64,000 nucleotides of DNA. Origin: DASVFB01 sp963815965 (GTDB taxonomy: Bacteria > Actinomycetota > Thermoleophilia > Gaiellales > Gaiellaceae). Positions 1 through 7,869 of the stretch are shown piece after piece. Each line of letters starts with the position of its first letter. Within the stretch, counting starts at the first letter, position 1. The position numbers and the translations under genes were made by a program. The notes below the pieces were generated by a model. It saw only the letters and a list, made by a program, of their open reading frames with translations. It had not been told where the DNA came from and ran no database searches. Location of the stretch: the NCBI GenBank assembly GCA_963815965.1, contig CAWFIT010000001.1, positions 1,116,001 to 1,180,000 on the forward strand. Direction: 5' to 3'.

Positions 1-1
1 C

Positions 2-1222
2 GCCGCCGCGCTCATCCTGCTGCTCATCGCGGGAGCTGTTGTCGGCTACGTCCTCTACAAGAACCACGAGTCGCGCAACATCCACGGCTCGCCGAGCGTC
101 GAGTTCGTGACGACCGAGCCGCCGAAGCCCGTGCAGCGGACTCCGGACATCGTCTGGCCGACGTACGGCTACGACAACGAGCGCGTGAAGGCCGTGTCTG
201 GGTTCGGCGTGCGCCCGCCTTTCCGCGTGCAGTGGGCGTTCCGTGCGCGGAAGCTGCTCGAGTTCCCTCCGGTGGTCGCGTACGGGAAGCTCTACATCGC
301 GAACAACGCGGGCGTCATGTTCGCGATCGAAGCGCGGACCGGGAATGAAAAGTGGCGCTACGACGCGAAGCGCTGCACGGCCGCGTCTCCGGCCGTCGCG
401 AACAGGATCGTGTACCAGGTCTTCCTCAACCACCCGCCGTGCAATGCACAGGGCTCGAACCTCGACGGCGAGATCATCGCCTTCCACGCGATCGGCGGGC
501 GCATCAAGTGGAGGCGGACGATCGGACCCAGTGAGACGTCTCCGCTCGTGTCGAACGGGCTCGTCTACGTCGGCGACTGGAACGGCAAGGTGTACGCCTT
601 CGACACGGCGACCGGAAAGACGCGCTGGACGTTCTCGACGGGCGGCAAGGTGAAGGGCGGCGTCGCCGTGTCCGGAAACCGGCTGTACGTCGGCTCGTAC
701 GACGGTCACGTCTACGCGCTCAACGCGCGCACGGGACGGCAGATATGGCGCGCGTCCGCCCAGGCGCGGCTCGGGCCGACGGGCACGTTCTACGCGACGC
801 CCGCGGTCGCGTACGGCCGCGTGTACATCGGCTCGACCGACCACAAGGTCTATTCCTTCGGCGCGACGACCGGCGCGGTGCGCTGGTCGCACACCACGGG
901 CAGCTACGTGTACTCGTCGCCGGCGGTGTGGCGTCTCCGCGTCTACATCGGGTCGCACGACGAGCACCTCTATTGCTTCGACGCCGCGACCGGCGACGTT
1001 CGTTGGAGCTACGACGCGCACGGAGTCATCTCCGGCTCGCCGACCGTGATCGACGGCGTCGTCTACTTCTCCACCGCGCACGACCGGACGTACGCGCTCG
1101 ACGCACGCACCGGCAAGCTTCTCTGGCACTTCCCGGACGGCCAGTACACGCCAGTGGTTGCCGACTCGAAGAAGCTGTACCTCGTCGGGCACACGCGCCT
1201 GTTTGCGCTGCTACCCAGGTAG
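2..1222 (+). CDS. PQQ-type beta-propeller repeat protein, membrane-anchored (5' end outside window)
   Basis: The reading frame is open from base 2, so the gene begins before the window. A GTG at 107 is possible, but the upstream codons encode a hydrophobic segment (LILLLIAGAVVGYVLY), which argues that the protein is anchored by an N-terminal membrane helix with the rest outside the cell. The body consists of about seven repeats of the type AxTGxxxW followed by YVGSxDGxVYAL (for example around 560-620, 670-740, 830-890 and 950-1010). This is the PQQ-like/BamB-type propeller signature. Repeats of this kind need not bind PQQ, and no catalytic residues can be named. It precedes a polysaccharide co-polymerase gene by 12 bases, which hints at an envelope or glycan-associated scaffold role; that is inference. 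Confidence 0.8.
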   Translation, partial: AAALILLLIAGAVVGYVLYKNHESRNIHGSPSVEFVTTEPPKPVQRTPDIVWPTYGYDNERVKAVSGFGVRPPFRVQWAFRARKLLEFPPVVAYGKLYIANNAGVMFAIEARTGNEKWRYDAKRCTAASPAVANRIVYQVFLNHPPCNAQGSNLDGEIIAFHAIGGRIKWRRTIGPSETSPLVSNGLVYVGDWNGKVYAFDTATGKTRWTFSTGGKVKGGVAVSGNRLYVGSYDGHVYALNARTGRQIWRASAQARLGPTGTFYATPAVAYGRVYIGSTDHKVYSFGATTGAVRWSHTTGSYVYSSPAVWRLRVYIGSHDEHLYCFDAATGDVRWSYDAHGVISGSPTVIDGVVYFSTAHDRTYALDARTGKLLWHFPDGQYTPVVADSKKLYLVGHTRLFALLPR

Positions 1223-1225
1223 AGT
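1220..1225 (+). promoter_or_regulatory. -10 box (TAGAGT) of a probable leaderless promoter for the Wzz-like gene
   Basis: TAGAGT lies 9 bases before the ATG at 1235 and overlaps the stop codon of the preceding gene. No Shine-Dalgarno sequence is visible. It fits the pattern of TAnnnT boxes close to start codons seen repeatedly in this window. Confidence 0.4.
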
Positions 1226-1234
1226 CGGCGCGCG

Positions 1235-2062
1235 ATGGCCCCCTCCGCACACGACGCTCCGGACCTCGACGCCGAAGCGGAGGTCGATCTCGGCCGCTAC
1301 AGCCGCGCGCTGCTCGCGCGCTGGTGGCTGCTGCTTGTCGGGCTCGTCGTCGGCGCCGTCATCGGCTACCTGACGACGCTCGGCGGCACGCAGTTCTACC
1401 GCGCGCAAGCGGTCGTCTACATGGGTCAGCCGCTCGGCGCCGGGCAGGCGCCGCTGCAGTCGCTGAACACGAATCCGTCGACCGCGCGCGCGATCGCGAC
1501 GTCGGAGTCCGCGATCCGGCGCGCTGCTGCGAAGACGGGCATGCCGGCGGGCAAGATTCGCTCGGGTACGTCGGTCACCGCCGTGGCCGGTAGCGTTCCG
1601 AGGCTCGGGCAGACGCCGCTGATCCAGGTCACGGTCAAGGGCCCGACCCGCGGCCAGGTCGCGCGTGCGGCGAATGCGCTCGCCTCTCAGCTCGCGTTCC
1701 AGCTCTCGTCGGGAGCACGCCAGAAGATCGCGATCTATCAGCAGCAGGTCGACGCGGACAACGCCGGCCTGAAGATCGTCAACGAGGCGCTCGCGAAGCC
1801 CGACCTCTCGACGACCGACAAGATCCTCCTTCAAGGCAAGCTGCAGACGCTGCAGAGCGACAAGACGCTGACCGCGCAGCTGCTCATCTCCGCGAAGACG
1901 GTCGAGGCGGCGCGAATCGTCACGTACGCCGCGCCGGAGAAGACGTCCGCGCGCAACCACCGCAACTCCACCGCCGTCGGCGCGCTGATCGGGCTGATCC
2001 TCGGAGGCATCGCGGCGCTGCTCTGGGATCCGATCGCCCGGTCTCGCCGCCGCGATCAGTGA
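1235..2062 (+). CDS. Wzz-like polysaccharide co-polymerase (chain-length determinant family)
   Basis: The 275-residue protein has the two-helix layout of polysaccharide co-polymerases. A membrane helix at about residues 28-48 (WWLLLVGLVVGAVIGYL) is followed by a large extracytoplasmic domain with a probable helical stretch (residues 165-220) and a second helix near 246-265 (VGALIGLILGGIAALLW). It ends in a short basic tail (RSRRRDQ). There is no attached tyrosine-kinase domain with a Walker motif, unlike many Gram-positive CpsCD/Wzc systems, so it would set chain length without an obvious kinase here. The next gene starts inside its stop codon (GTGA), so the two are probably translated together. 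The family call rests on topology and context rather than on a clear sequence signature. Confidence 0.65.
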   Translation: MAPSAHDAPDLDAEAEVDLGRYSRALLARWWLLLVGLVVGAVIGYLTTLGGTQFYRAQAVVYMGQPLGAGQAPLQSLNTNPSTARAIATSESAIRRAAAKTGMPAGKIRSGTSVTAVAGSVPRLGQTPLIQVTVKGPTRGQVARAANALASQLAFQLSSGARQKIAIYQQQVDADNAGLKIVNEALAKPDLSTTDKILLQGKLQTLQSDKTLTAQLLISAKTVEAARIVTYAAPEKTSARNHRNSTAVGALIGLILGGIAALLWDPIARSRRRDQ

Positions 2063-2746
2063 CGCGCGTCTCGTTCATCGTCCCTGCGTACAACGAGGCG
2101 TCGACGATCGCGGACGTGCTCGAGCGCGTCGAGGCGCTCGACCTCGACAAGCAGATCGTCGTCGTCGACGACGGCTCGACCGACGACACGCCGCGGGTGC
2201 TCGAGGAGCTGGGCTGGCCGCAACGGCATCCAGGTCGTCCGGCAGGAGAACCGCGGCAAAGGTGCCGCGATCCGTGCGGCGATTCCGCTGCTCGACGGCG
2301 ACATCGCCGTCATTCAGGACGCGGACATGGAATACGACCCGGCCGACGTCCCCGACCTGATCGAGCCGATCCGCCGCGGCTCGGCCGACGTCGTCTTCGG
2401 CTCACGCCTCCGCGGCGGGCGTCCGCAGCGCGCGTACCTCTTCTGGCACCTCGTCGGCAACCGCTTCCTCTCGTTGCTGACGAACGTCCTCTACAACACG
2501 ACGCTCTCCGACATGGAGACCGGCTACAAGGCGTTTCGCACCGACGTTCTGCGCTCGCTCGACCTGCGGGAGAACGACTTCGCGATCGAGCCGGAGATCA
2601 CCGCGAAGGTCTGCAAGCGCAACCTGCGCGTGTACGAGCTGCCGATCGCGTACTACGGACGCACGTACGCCGAGGGAAAGAAGATCACCTGGCGCGACGG
2701 CTTCAAGGCGATATTCGTCCTGCTGCGCGTTCGGTTCCGCGACTGA
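2059..2746 (+). CDS. GT2 glycosyltransferase, dolichyl-phosphate-mannose-synthase-like (one frameshift)
   Basis: The protein begins at a GTG overlapping the previous stop. The N-terminal GT-A fold is clear: VSFIVPAYNEASTIADV, then VVVDDGSTDDTP as the first nucleotide-binding motif. After an indel near 2215 the sequence continues in another frame with QENRGKGAAIRAAI, then IQDADMEYDP carrying the metal-binding acidic motif, and FGSRLRGGRP. The C-terminal part (ETGYKAFRTDVL, IEPEITAKV) is typical of DPM1/GtrB-type enzymes, which move a sugar from a nucleotide donor to a polyprenyl-phosphate carrier on the cytoplasmic face. There are no membrane helices. The stop overlaps the ATG of the next GT2 gene (ATGA at 2746). 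Confidence 0.8.
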
Positions 2747-3687
2747 TGCTCGAGGGGAAGTCCGTGGCCGTCGTCGTGCCCGCATACCGCGAGGAGGAGC
2801 TGATCGGCGCGACGCTCGGCGGGATCCCCGGCTTCGTCGACCGGATCTATGTCGTCGACGACGGCTCGCAGGACGAAACCGCAGAACGTGCGCGCTCGTT
2901 CGGCGACTCGCGCGTCGAGGTGATCACGCACGAGCGGAACGAGGGTGTCGGCGCCGCGATCCTCACCGGCTACGAGCGCGCTCTCATCGACGAGATCGAC
3001 GTCGTGTGCGTGATGGCCGGCGACAACCAGATGGATCCGGCCGAGCTCGAGCAGCTCGTGCGACCAGTCGCGGGGGGCGAGGTCGACTACGCGAAGGCGA
3101 ACCGGCTCTTCACCGGCGAGGCGTGGCGCGTGATCCCGCGTCATCGCTACGTCGGCAACGCGATCCTGTCCTTGCTGACAAAGATTGCGTCCGGTTACTG
3201 GCACGTCGCCGACTCGCAGTCGGGCTACACGGCGATCTCGGCCGCGATGCTCGCGCAGCTCGACCGCGACCGCATCTACCGCGGTTACGGCTTCCCCAAC
3301 GACATGCTCGTCCACCTGAACGTGTGGAACGCGCGTGTGCGCGACTTCCCCGCGCGCCCGGTGTACGGCGTCGGTGAGCGCTCGGGGATCCGGCTGCGCC
3401 GCGTCGTGCCGACGATCTCGTGGCTGCTGCTGAAGGGCTTCCTGTGGCGTTTGCGCGAGAAGTACGTGATCCGCGACTTCCATCCGCTGGTGTTCTTCTA
3501 CGCGTTCGGATTCGTGATGACCGCTACGGGCCTTGTGCTCGGCATCGTGGAAACGGCGCTGCGGATCGCCGGCAACGCGGTCTCGGTCGGCACCGTCGTG
3601 CTCGTCGCGCTGCTGCTGATCGCCGGCTCGCAGTTCACGCTCTTTGCGATGTGGTTCGACATGGAGTCGAACAAGGACTTGCGTTGA
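2746..3687 (+). CDS. GT2 glycosyltransferase with two C-terminal membrane helices
   Basis: The intact 313-residue protein has the GT-A start VAVVVPAYREEELIG, VVDDGSQDETAE and an acidic MAGDNQMDP motif where DPM-like enzymes carry DxD. Two hydrophobic segments near the C-terminus (around residues 248-270 and 285-305: FFYAFGFVMTATGLVLGIV and VVLVALLLIAGSQFTLFAM) would anchor it in the membrane, as in GtrB-like polyprenyl-phosphate glycosyltransferases. It probably makes a lipid-linked sugar used by membrane glycosyltransferases of this locus. It shares the ATGA overlap with the GT2 gene upstream, which suggests co-translation. The acceptor and sugar cannot be told from sequence. Confidence 0.8.
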   Translation: MLEGKSVAVVVPAYREEELIGATLGGIPGFVDRIYVVDDGSQDETAERARSFGDSRVEVITHERNEGVGAAILTGYERALIDEIDVVCVMAGDNQMDPAELEQLVRPVAGGEVDYAKANRLFTGEAWRVIPRHRYVGNAILSLLTKIASGYWHVADSQSGYTAISAAMLAQLDRDRIYRGYGFPNDMLVHLNVWNARVRDFPARPVYGVGERSGIRLRRVVPTISWLLLKGFLWRLREKYVIRDFHPLVFFYAFGFVMTATGLVLGIVETALRIAGNAVSVGTVVLVALLLIAGSQFTLFAMWFDMESNKDLR

Positions 3688-3731
3688 GTAAAGAGATCGT
3701 TAGGACTGGCAGGTCTTCCGAGGTGAGTCGC

Positions 3732-3737
3732 TAACCT
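3732..3737 (+). promoter_or_regulatory. -10 box (TAACCT) of a leaderless promoter
   Basis: TAACCT ends exactly 7 bases before the ATG at 3745, which would put the transcription start on or next to the A of the ATG. No Shine-Dalgarno is present in GCGCGAG. Confidence 0.55.
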
Positions 3738-3744
3738 GCGCGAG

Positions 3745-4689
3745 ATGCCGACTGCGGTTGTCACCGGGGGCGCGGGATTCCTCGGCTCACATCTCTGCGA
3801 TCACTTGCTGGGGCGCGACTACCGGGTGATCTGCATCGACAACCTCGAGACCGGCAGTCTCGAGAACATCGCGCACATCGGCCGCGGGCCTGAGTTCGAG
3901 TTCCGTTACCACGACGCCGTCGAGTACATCGAGATCGATGAGGCCGTCGACGTCGTCTACCACCTCGCCGCGCTCGCGAGCCCGATCGACTACCTGCGGC
4001 TGCCGCTGCACTCGCTCAAGGTGGGCTCGTACGGCACGCACAACGCGCTCGGTCTGGCGAAGCACAAGCGCGCGCGCTTCTTGCTTGCGTCGACGAGCGA
4101 GGTCTACGGCGATCCGCAAGTTCATCCGCAACCCGAGTCGTACTGGGGCAACGTGAATCCGGTAGGACCTCGCGGCGTCTACGACGAGGCGAAGCGCTAT
4201 GCAGAGGCGCTGACGATGGCGTACCACCACCAGCAGGGCGTCGACACGTCGATCGCGCGCATCTTCAACACCTACGGACCGAGGATGCGGCGCAACGACG
4301 GCCGCGCGTCGGTGACGTTTATCCAGCAAGCGATCGCGGGTAAGCCGCTCACCGTGTTCGGCGACGGTGCCCAGACCCGCAGCCTCTGTTACGTGGACGA
4401 CACGATCCGAGGACTCGTGTCGCTCGCGGAATCCGGAGAGCACATGCCGGTGAACATCGGCAACCCCGATCACGAAGTGACCATGCTCGAGCTCGCGCAG
4501 ACGGTGATCCGCGTCACCGGATCGACGAGCGAGATCGCGTTCGAGGCGCTGCCGATGGACGATCCGCAGGTGCGGCGGCCTGACATCTCTCGCGCGCGCG
4601 AAGTGCTCGGCTGGCAGCCCGAAATCGACCTGGAGGAGGGCCTGCGCCGCTGGCTGGCGGCGTTCGGGCGAGAACCTGCGCGTGTCTAA
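3745..4689 (+). CDS. UDP-glucuronate decarboxylase-like SDR (UDP-xylose synthase family)
   Basis: This intact 314-residue extended short-chain dehydrogenase has the NAD-binding glycine motif GGAGFLG (residues 8-14), the serine/threonine region LLASTSEVYGDP and the catalytic pair Tyr146/Lys150 in YDEAKRYAEA. The pattern ESYWGNVNPVGPRGVYDEAK and the tail RRPDISRAREVLGWQP closely match bacterial UDP-glucuronic acid decarboxylases, which make UDP-xylose. A related 4-epimerase or dehydratase cannot be fully excluded. It would supply a pentose donor for the surface glycan. The gene has its own leaderless promoter and overlaps the start of the next gene by 8 bases. Confidence 0.8.
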   Translation: MPTAVVTGGAGFLGSHLCDHLLGRDYRVICIDNLETGSLENIAHIGRGPEFEFRYHDAVEYIEIDEAVDVVYHLAALASPIDYLRLPLHSLKVGSYGTHNALGLAKHKRARFLLASTSEVYGDPQVHPQPESYWGNVNPVGPRGVYDEAKRYAEALTMAYHHQQGVDTSIARIFNTYGPRMRRNDGRASVTFIQQAIAGKPLTVFGDGAQTRSLCYVDDTIRGLVSLAESGEHMPVNIGNPDHEVTMLELAQTVIRVTGSTSEIAFEALPMDDPQVRRPDISRAREVLGWQPEIDLEEGLRRWLAAFGREPARV

Positions 4690-5815
4690 AGCGTTAGTCG
4701 GGGTCTGTGCCGCGGTTTGCGCTGTGGCTGTCATCGCTGCGCCGTCGGCGTCGGCGCAGCCGCACCTGATGGTCGGTCTGCTCGACCAGGCCAGCACGTT
4801 CTACTACCCGAACACGGCGTTCCCGATCCTCAAGAAGCTCCGCGTTCAGACGCTGCGGTTGGATCTCTACTGGGGCGGTTCCCCGTACGCCGTCGCGAAG
4901 AAGCGGCCGGCGGACGCGCGCGACCCTGAGGACCCGGCGTACGACTGGAAGGCCTTCGATCGGATCGTGACGTACGCGGCGCGGTACAAGATCAAGATCC
5001 TCTTCACGATCTGGGGGACGCCGCGGTGGGCGAACGGGGGTCAGGCGGGTCGCGTCGCCCCGAAGAACCCCACCGACCTGCGCAACTTCGCGTATGCGGC
5101 GGCGCAGCACTACAGCGGGGCGGAGACCGACGAGGACGGCAACACGATCCCGCCGGTGCGATTGTGGACGGCGTGGAACGAGCCGAACCAGCTGTTCCAG
5201 CTCTACCCGCAGTACAAGCGCGTCCGCGGCAAATGGGTCATGCAGAGCGCGATCAACTACGCGAAGATCTGCAACGCGGTCTACGCGGGAGTGCACGCGA
5301 CGCTGTTGAAGGGCGAGAAGGTCGCGTGCGGCGTCACCGCTCCCGGCGGGAACGACCGTCCAGGTGGTCGCCGAGGCTCGCCGACGCCGATGTCGTTCAT
5401 GGCGGCGGTGAAGAAGGCGCACCTGAGGAACTTCGACGCGTGGGCGCACAACCCGTACGGCGGTCCGAGGGAGACGCCGACGACGAAGCCGCGCGCCAAG
5501 GGCGCCGTGACGCTCGGGAACATCAACACGATGATCGCCCAGCTCACGAAGCTCTGGGGCCGCAAGCGCGTCTGGCTGACCGAGTACGCGTACCAGACGA
5601 ATCCCCCCGACAGGATTTTCGGCGTCTCTTTCTCGAAGCAGGCGCTCTACCTGAAGCAGGCGTACGCGATCGCGCGCAAGAACCCGCGCATCGACATGCT
5701 GCTGTGGTTCCAGCTCAAGGACGAGCCGGGCATCGGGGGCTGGCAGTCAGGACTGATGACCACGCGCGGCACGAAGAAGCCTGCGTTCGTCACCTTCGCG
5801 CGCCTGCCGCACTGA
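4682..5815 (+). CDS. Secreted clan-A glycoside hydrolase-like protein
   Basis: The product of 377 residues starts at GTG 4682 with a signal peptide (VGVCAAVCAVAVIAAPSASA, cleavage expected around residue 25), so it is exported. The mature part looks like a (beta/alpha)8 glycosidase. The motif TAWNEPNQ gives a candidate acid/base Glu167, and WLTEYAYQTNP gives a candidate nucleophile Glu301, the spacing expected for GH39/GH5-type clan-A enzymes. Proteins of this sort often sit in exopolysaccharide loci and trim or release the polymer. The exact family and substrate are not determinable here. It overlaps the epimerase gene by 8 bases and converges on a minus-strand membrane gene, separated by a perfect hairpin. 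Confidence 0.7.
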   Translation: MSKALVGVCAAVCAVAVIAAPSASAQPHLMVGLLDQASTFYYPNTAFPILKKLRVQTLRLDLYWGGSPYAVAKKRPADARDPEDPAYDWKAFDRIVTYAARYKIKILFTIWGTPRWANGGQAGRVAPKNPTDLRNFAYAAAQHYSGAETDEDGNTIPPVRLWTAWNEPNQLFQLYPQYKRVRGKWVMQSAINYAKICNAVYAGVHATLLKGEKVACGVTAPGGNDRPGGRRGSPTPMSFMAAVKKAHLRNFDAWAHNPYGGPRETPTTKPRAKGAVTLGNINTMIAQLTKLWGRKRVWLTEYAYQTNPPDRIFGVSFSKQALYLKQAYAIARKNPRIDMLLWFQLKDEPGIGGWQSGLMTTRGTKKPAFVTFARLPH

Positions 5816-5823
5816 CGTGCTTT

Positions 5824-5850
5824 CGCTGGAAATGCTGCGCATTTCCAGCG
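5824..5850. terminator. Perfect 12-bp hairpin between convergent genes
   Basis: CGCTGGAAATGC (5824-5835) is followed by a 3-base loop and its exact reverse complement GCATTTCCAGCG (5839-5850). A second GC-rich palindromic tract (GGCGCGCTGCGCGCG) follows at about 5865. The place just after the glycosidase stop codon (5815) suits a bidirectional terminator, although no U-tract follows. It may also be a dispersed repeat element. Confidence 0.5.
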
Positions 5851-5879
5851 AGGCAGACCGTCAGGCGCGCTGCGCGCGC

Positions 5880-7336
5880 GTGACCTTTGGGTGGCCGTCG
5901 GCGGGTTAGCTGCTTCGTTCGAGGGATGCGGCGGCGCGGCCAAGCCGCGCCTTGTCCGAGGCCGATCAGTCTGGACTGCGTTCCAGGCCTCTCCGGCGAG
6001 TAGCGGCGCCAGCGCTGCAGCGCCGATGACGAGTGATGCGACCGTCCGGTACGCGGCCCACTTGAGCGTCAGCTCGATCGGGACGACCGAGATCCAGAAG
6101 ACGAGCACGATGCCCGCGAACGAGAGTAGCGCCCAGGCGGCCGCGAACGCTGCGAGACGCCACCGCGTGGCGAGCAAGGCCGCGGCGAAGGCGACGAGCG
6201 CGAACGGCACGAGCAGGCCCCAGCCGCTCGACCAGACCTGGTGCCAGACGCCCCAGAACGCCGGGCCGCACGCGATCGGAGTGGTCGGAGAGGTACGCGG
6301 GACTCAGTGCGTCGCCGAAGCTGTACTCGGGGTTCTTCAGGCCGTGGACGGCGACGAAGATGCCGCCACGGCAGCAGGATCAGCGCGACGGCAGCGGCGG
6401 TGAGCAGCGACGCGCGCGTCCGCGCGATCAGCACGAACGGCGACGAGCGCCGCCGCAGCGAAGAGCAGGCCCTCCGGCTTGGTCAGCGTCGCCGCGCCGA
6501 GCATGACCGCGGCGAACGGGCAGCAAGCCGCTGCGCTCGTCGAGCAGCGCCCGCGCGAGCGCGACGACTCCCAGCGCGACGAAGAACGCAAGCGGGATGT
6601 CGGCGAGGTTGCCCGCGAGCTGGCGCAGCGTCGAATCGGCCGCGACGATCGCGAGGATCGCCGCGCCCGCGAGCGCCGCCGGCACGCGCTCGCGCAGGAG
6701 CGTCCATAGCGCCGCCGCGAAGCCGAACGCGAGCAGCGCGAGCTGGACGTGGATCAGCGTCCCGTCGAACGCGCCCATCGCGCGGAAGCCCGTTCGCCTC
6801 GAGCGCGGGCAGCAGCGAGCGGATGCTGCAGCGGTCCGTACGGCTGCGTCGTGAACACGCCGTGCGCGACGCCGCCGAAGTCGTAGAGCGCGCGCGCCTT
6901 CATCGCCCAGATCGCCCAGCCGTCCCACTCGACGAGCGGCCGCACCGAGAACGCGTGCATCGCGTGCGCTAGCAGCACGAGCGCGAGCGACGAACGCCGC
7001 AATGCCGATCACGCGCGACGCGATCTCGAGCCTCCCGCGCCAAGTGACAACGTGTCACTTGGCTGCCTCGGGAGGCGGCGGACGCGCCGCCACGCCGGGA
7101 ATGCCGCCGACGACGAGCGCGAGGACGACGAGCTCGAGCAGGCCGACCGGGACGCCGATCAGCGCGAGGTGCGCCGACAGCGCGCCCATCGCGCCGACGC
7201 CGAGCGATGTAGCCGAGCCCGAGGCGTGCCGCGAGCTCGTCCCGCGTGCGCGCGACGCGCAGCAGCGGCAGCAGCGCGACGCCGATGACGAGGTAGAGAC
7301 GTTCGCGACGAGCAGGCCGGCGAGCGAGCCCGTCAA
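5880..7336 (-). CDS. Multi-span membrane protein, GT39/ArnT-like glycosyltransferase candidate (many frameshifts)
   Basis: At least seven indels split this gene, but the pieces line up as one polytopic protein. It starts at TTG 7336 with hydrophobic runs (TGSLAGLLVAN, LYLVIGVALLPLLRV, HLALIGVPVGLLELVVLALVV). A loop RPLVEWDGWAIWAMKARALY (near 6880-6950) follows, an acidic/aromatic loop typical of membrane glycosyltransferases of the PMT/ArnT type. Further helices follow (LIHVQLALLAFGFAAALW, DIPLAFFVALGVVALA, VMLGAATLTKPEGLLFAAAAL, VVPIELTLKWAAYR). Such enzymes use a polyprenyl-phosphate sugar donor outside the membrane. The 3' end is uncertain because of the indels; about 5880 is my estimate. 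The start overlaps the stop of the upstream gene (TTGA), so the two form a unit. Confidence 0.6.
7039..7063. repeat. Perfect 11-bp-arm palindrome sharing a 19-mer with 38575-38593
   Basis: The arms GCCAAGTGACA and TGTCACTTGGC flank the spacer ACG. Nineteen bases (GTGACAACGTGTCACTTGG) recur exactly at 38575-38593 inside cofE. Both copies lie within coding sequence. The symmetry would suit a dimeric DNA-binding protein or a small mobile palindrome. Confidence 0.6.
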
Positions 7337-7799
7337 CGCCGCACCCGCGCGCGAAGTAGTTGCCGCCGGAGAACTTCTCGACGCGGCCCGAGCGGCAACG
7401 CCGAGCGAGTGCGGGTCGACCCCGACCGTCGAGCACGACGTCGGCCTTCTCGGGCGCGTCGACCTGGATCGCCGGCAGCAGGTAGAAACGGCTGAAGATG
7501 CGCCCTGCGGTCGCGCGGTCGACGCCGGTCGCGAAGCCGCCTCTCGTCACCGCGAGGTAGTAGCGGTCGCCGTCGCCGACACTGCGAGCGGAAGAAGTCG
7601 AACGCGTCGACGGGCAGGAACTGCGCGGTCCCGGGCTCCTGCGCGCGCTCCTGCGCGGAGAAATGCTCGAACTGCTTTCGCTGGCCCGAAAGCCAGTCCC
7701 ACGTCCCCGGAAGGTCACTGAGACCCGAGACGAGCGCACGATCACGAGCGCCGCGACGGCCGCAGCGGCGGCCGATGCGCTGCGTGCTCGGCCGGTCAC
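7333..7799 (-). CDS. Unknown protein with N-terminal membrane helix (about 155 residues, frameshifted)
   Basis: I do not recognise a named family. From GTG 7799 a helix (SASAAAAAVAALVIV) leads into an extracytoplasmic part with the readable blocks GLSDLPGTWDWLSGQ, FLPVDAFDFF, GDRYYLAVTRGGFATGVD, RIFSRFYLLPAIQVDAP, KADVVLDGRG and EKFSGGNYFARV. Indels near 7725, 7585, 7430 and 7345 separate them. With the last indel corrected, the stop at 7333-7335 overlaps the TTG start of the membrane glycosyltransferase-like gene, so it probably works with that protein, perhaps as a small accessory subunit. That role is inferred only from position. Confidence 0.5.
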
Positions 7800-7869
7800 G
7801 ACGGACAAGTCTGACCTCGAGGCCGACCTCGGCGCGGTCAAGGCGGCCGATGTCCGCGTACGTACAATC

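Noticed and set aside
7863..7868. TACAAT as a -10 box for the sugar-1-phosphate transferase gene
   Set aside because: It lies only one base before the chosen GTG, which does not fit the 6-10 base spacing of the other boxes; the start of this gene is uncertain.
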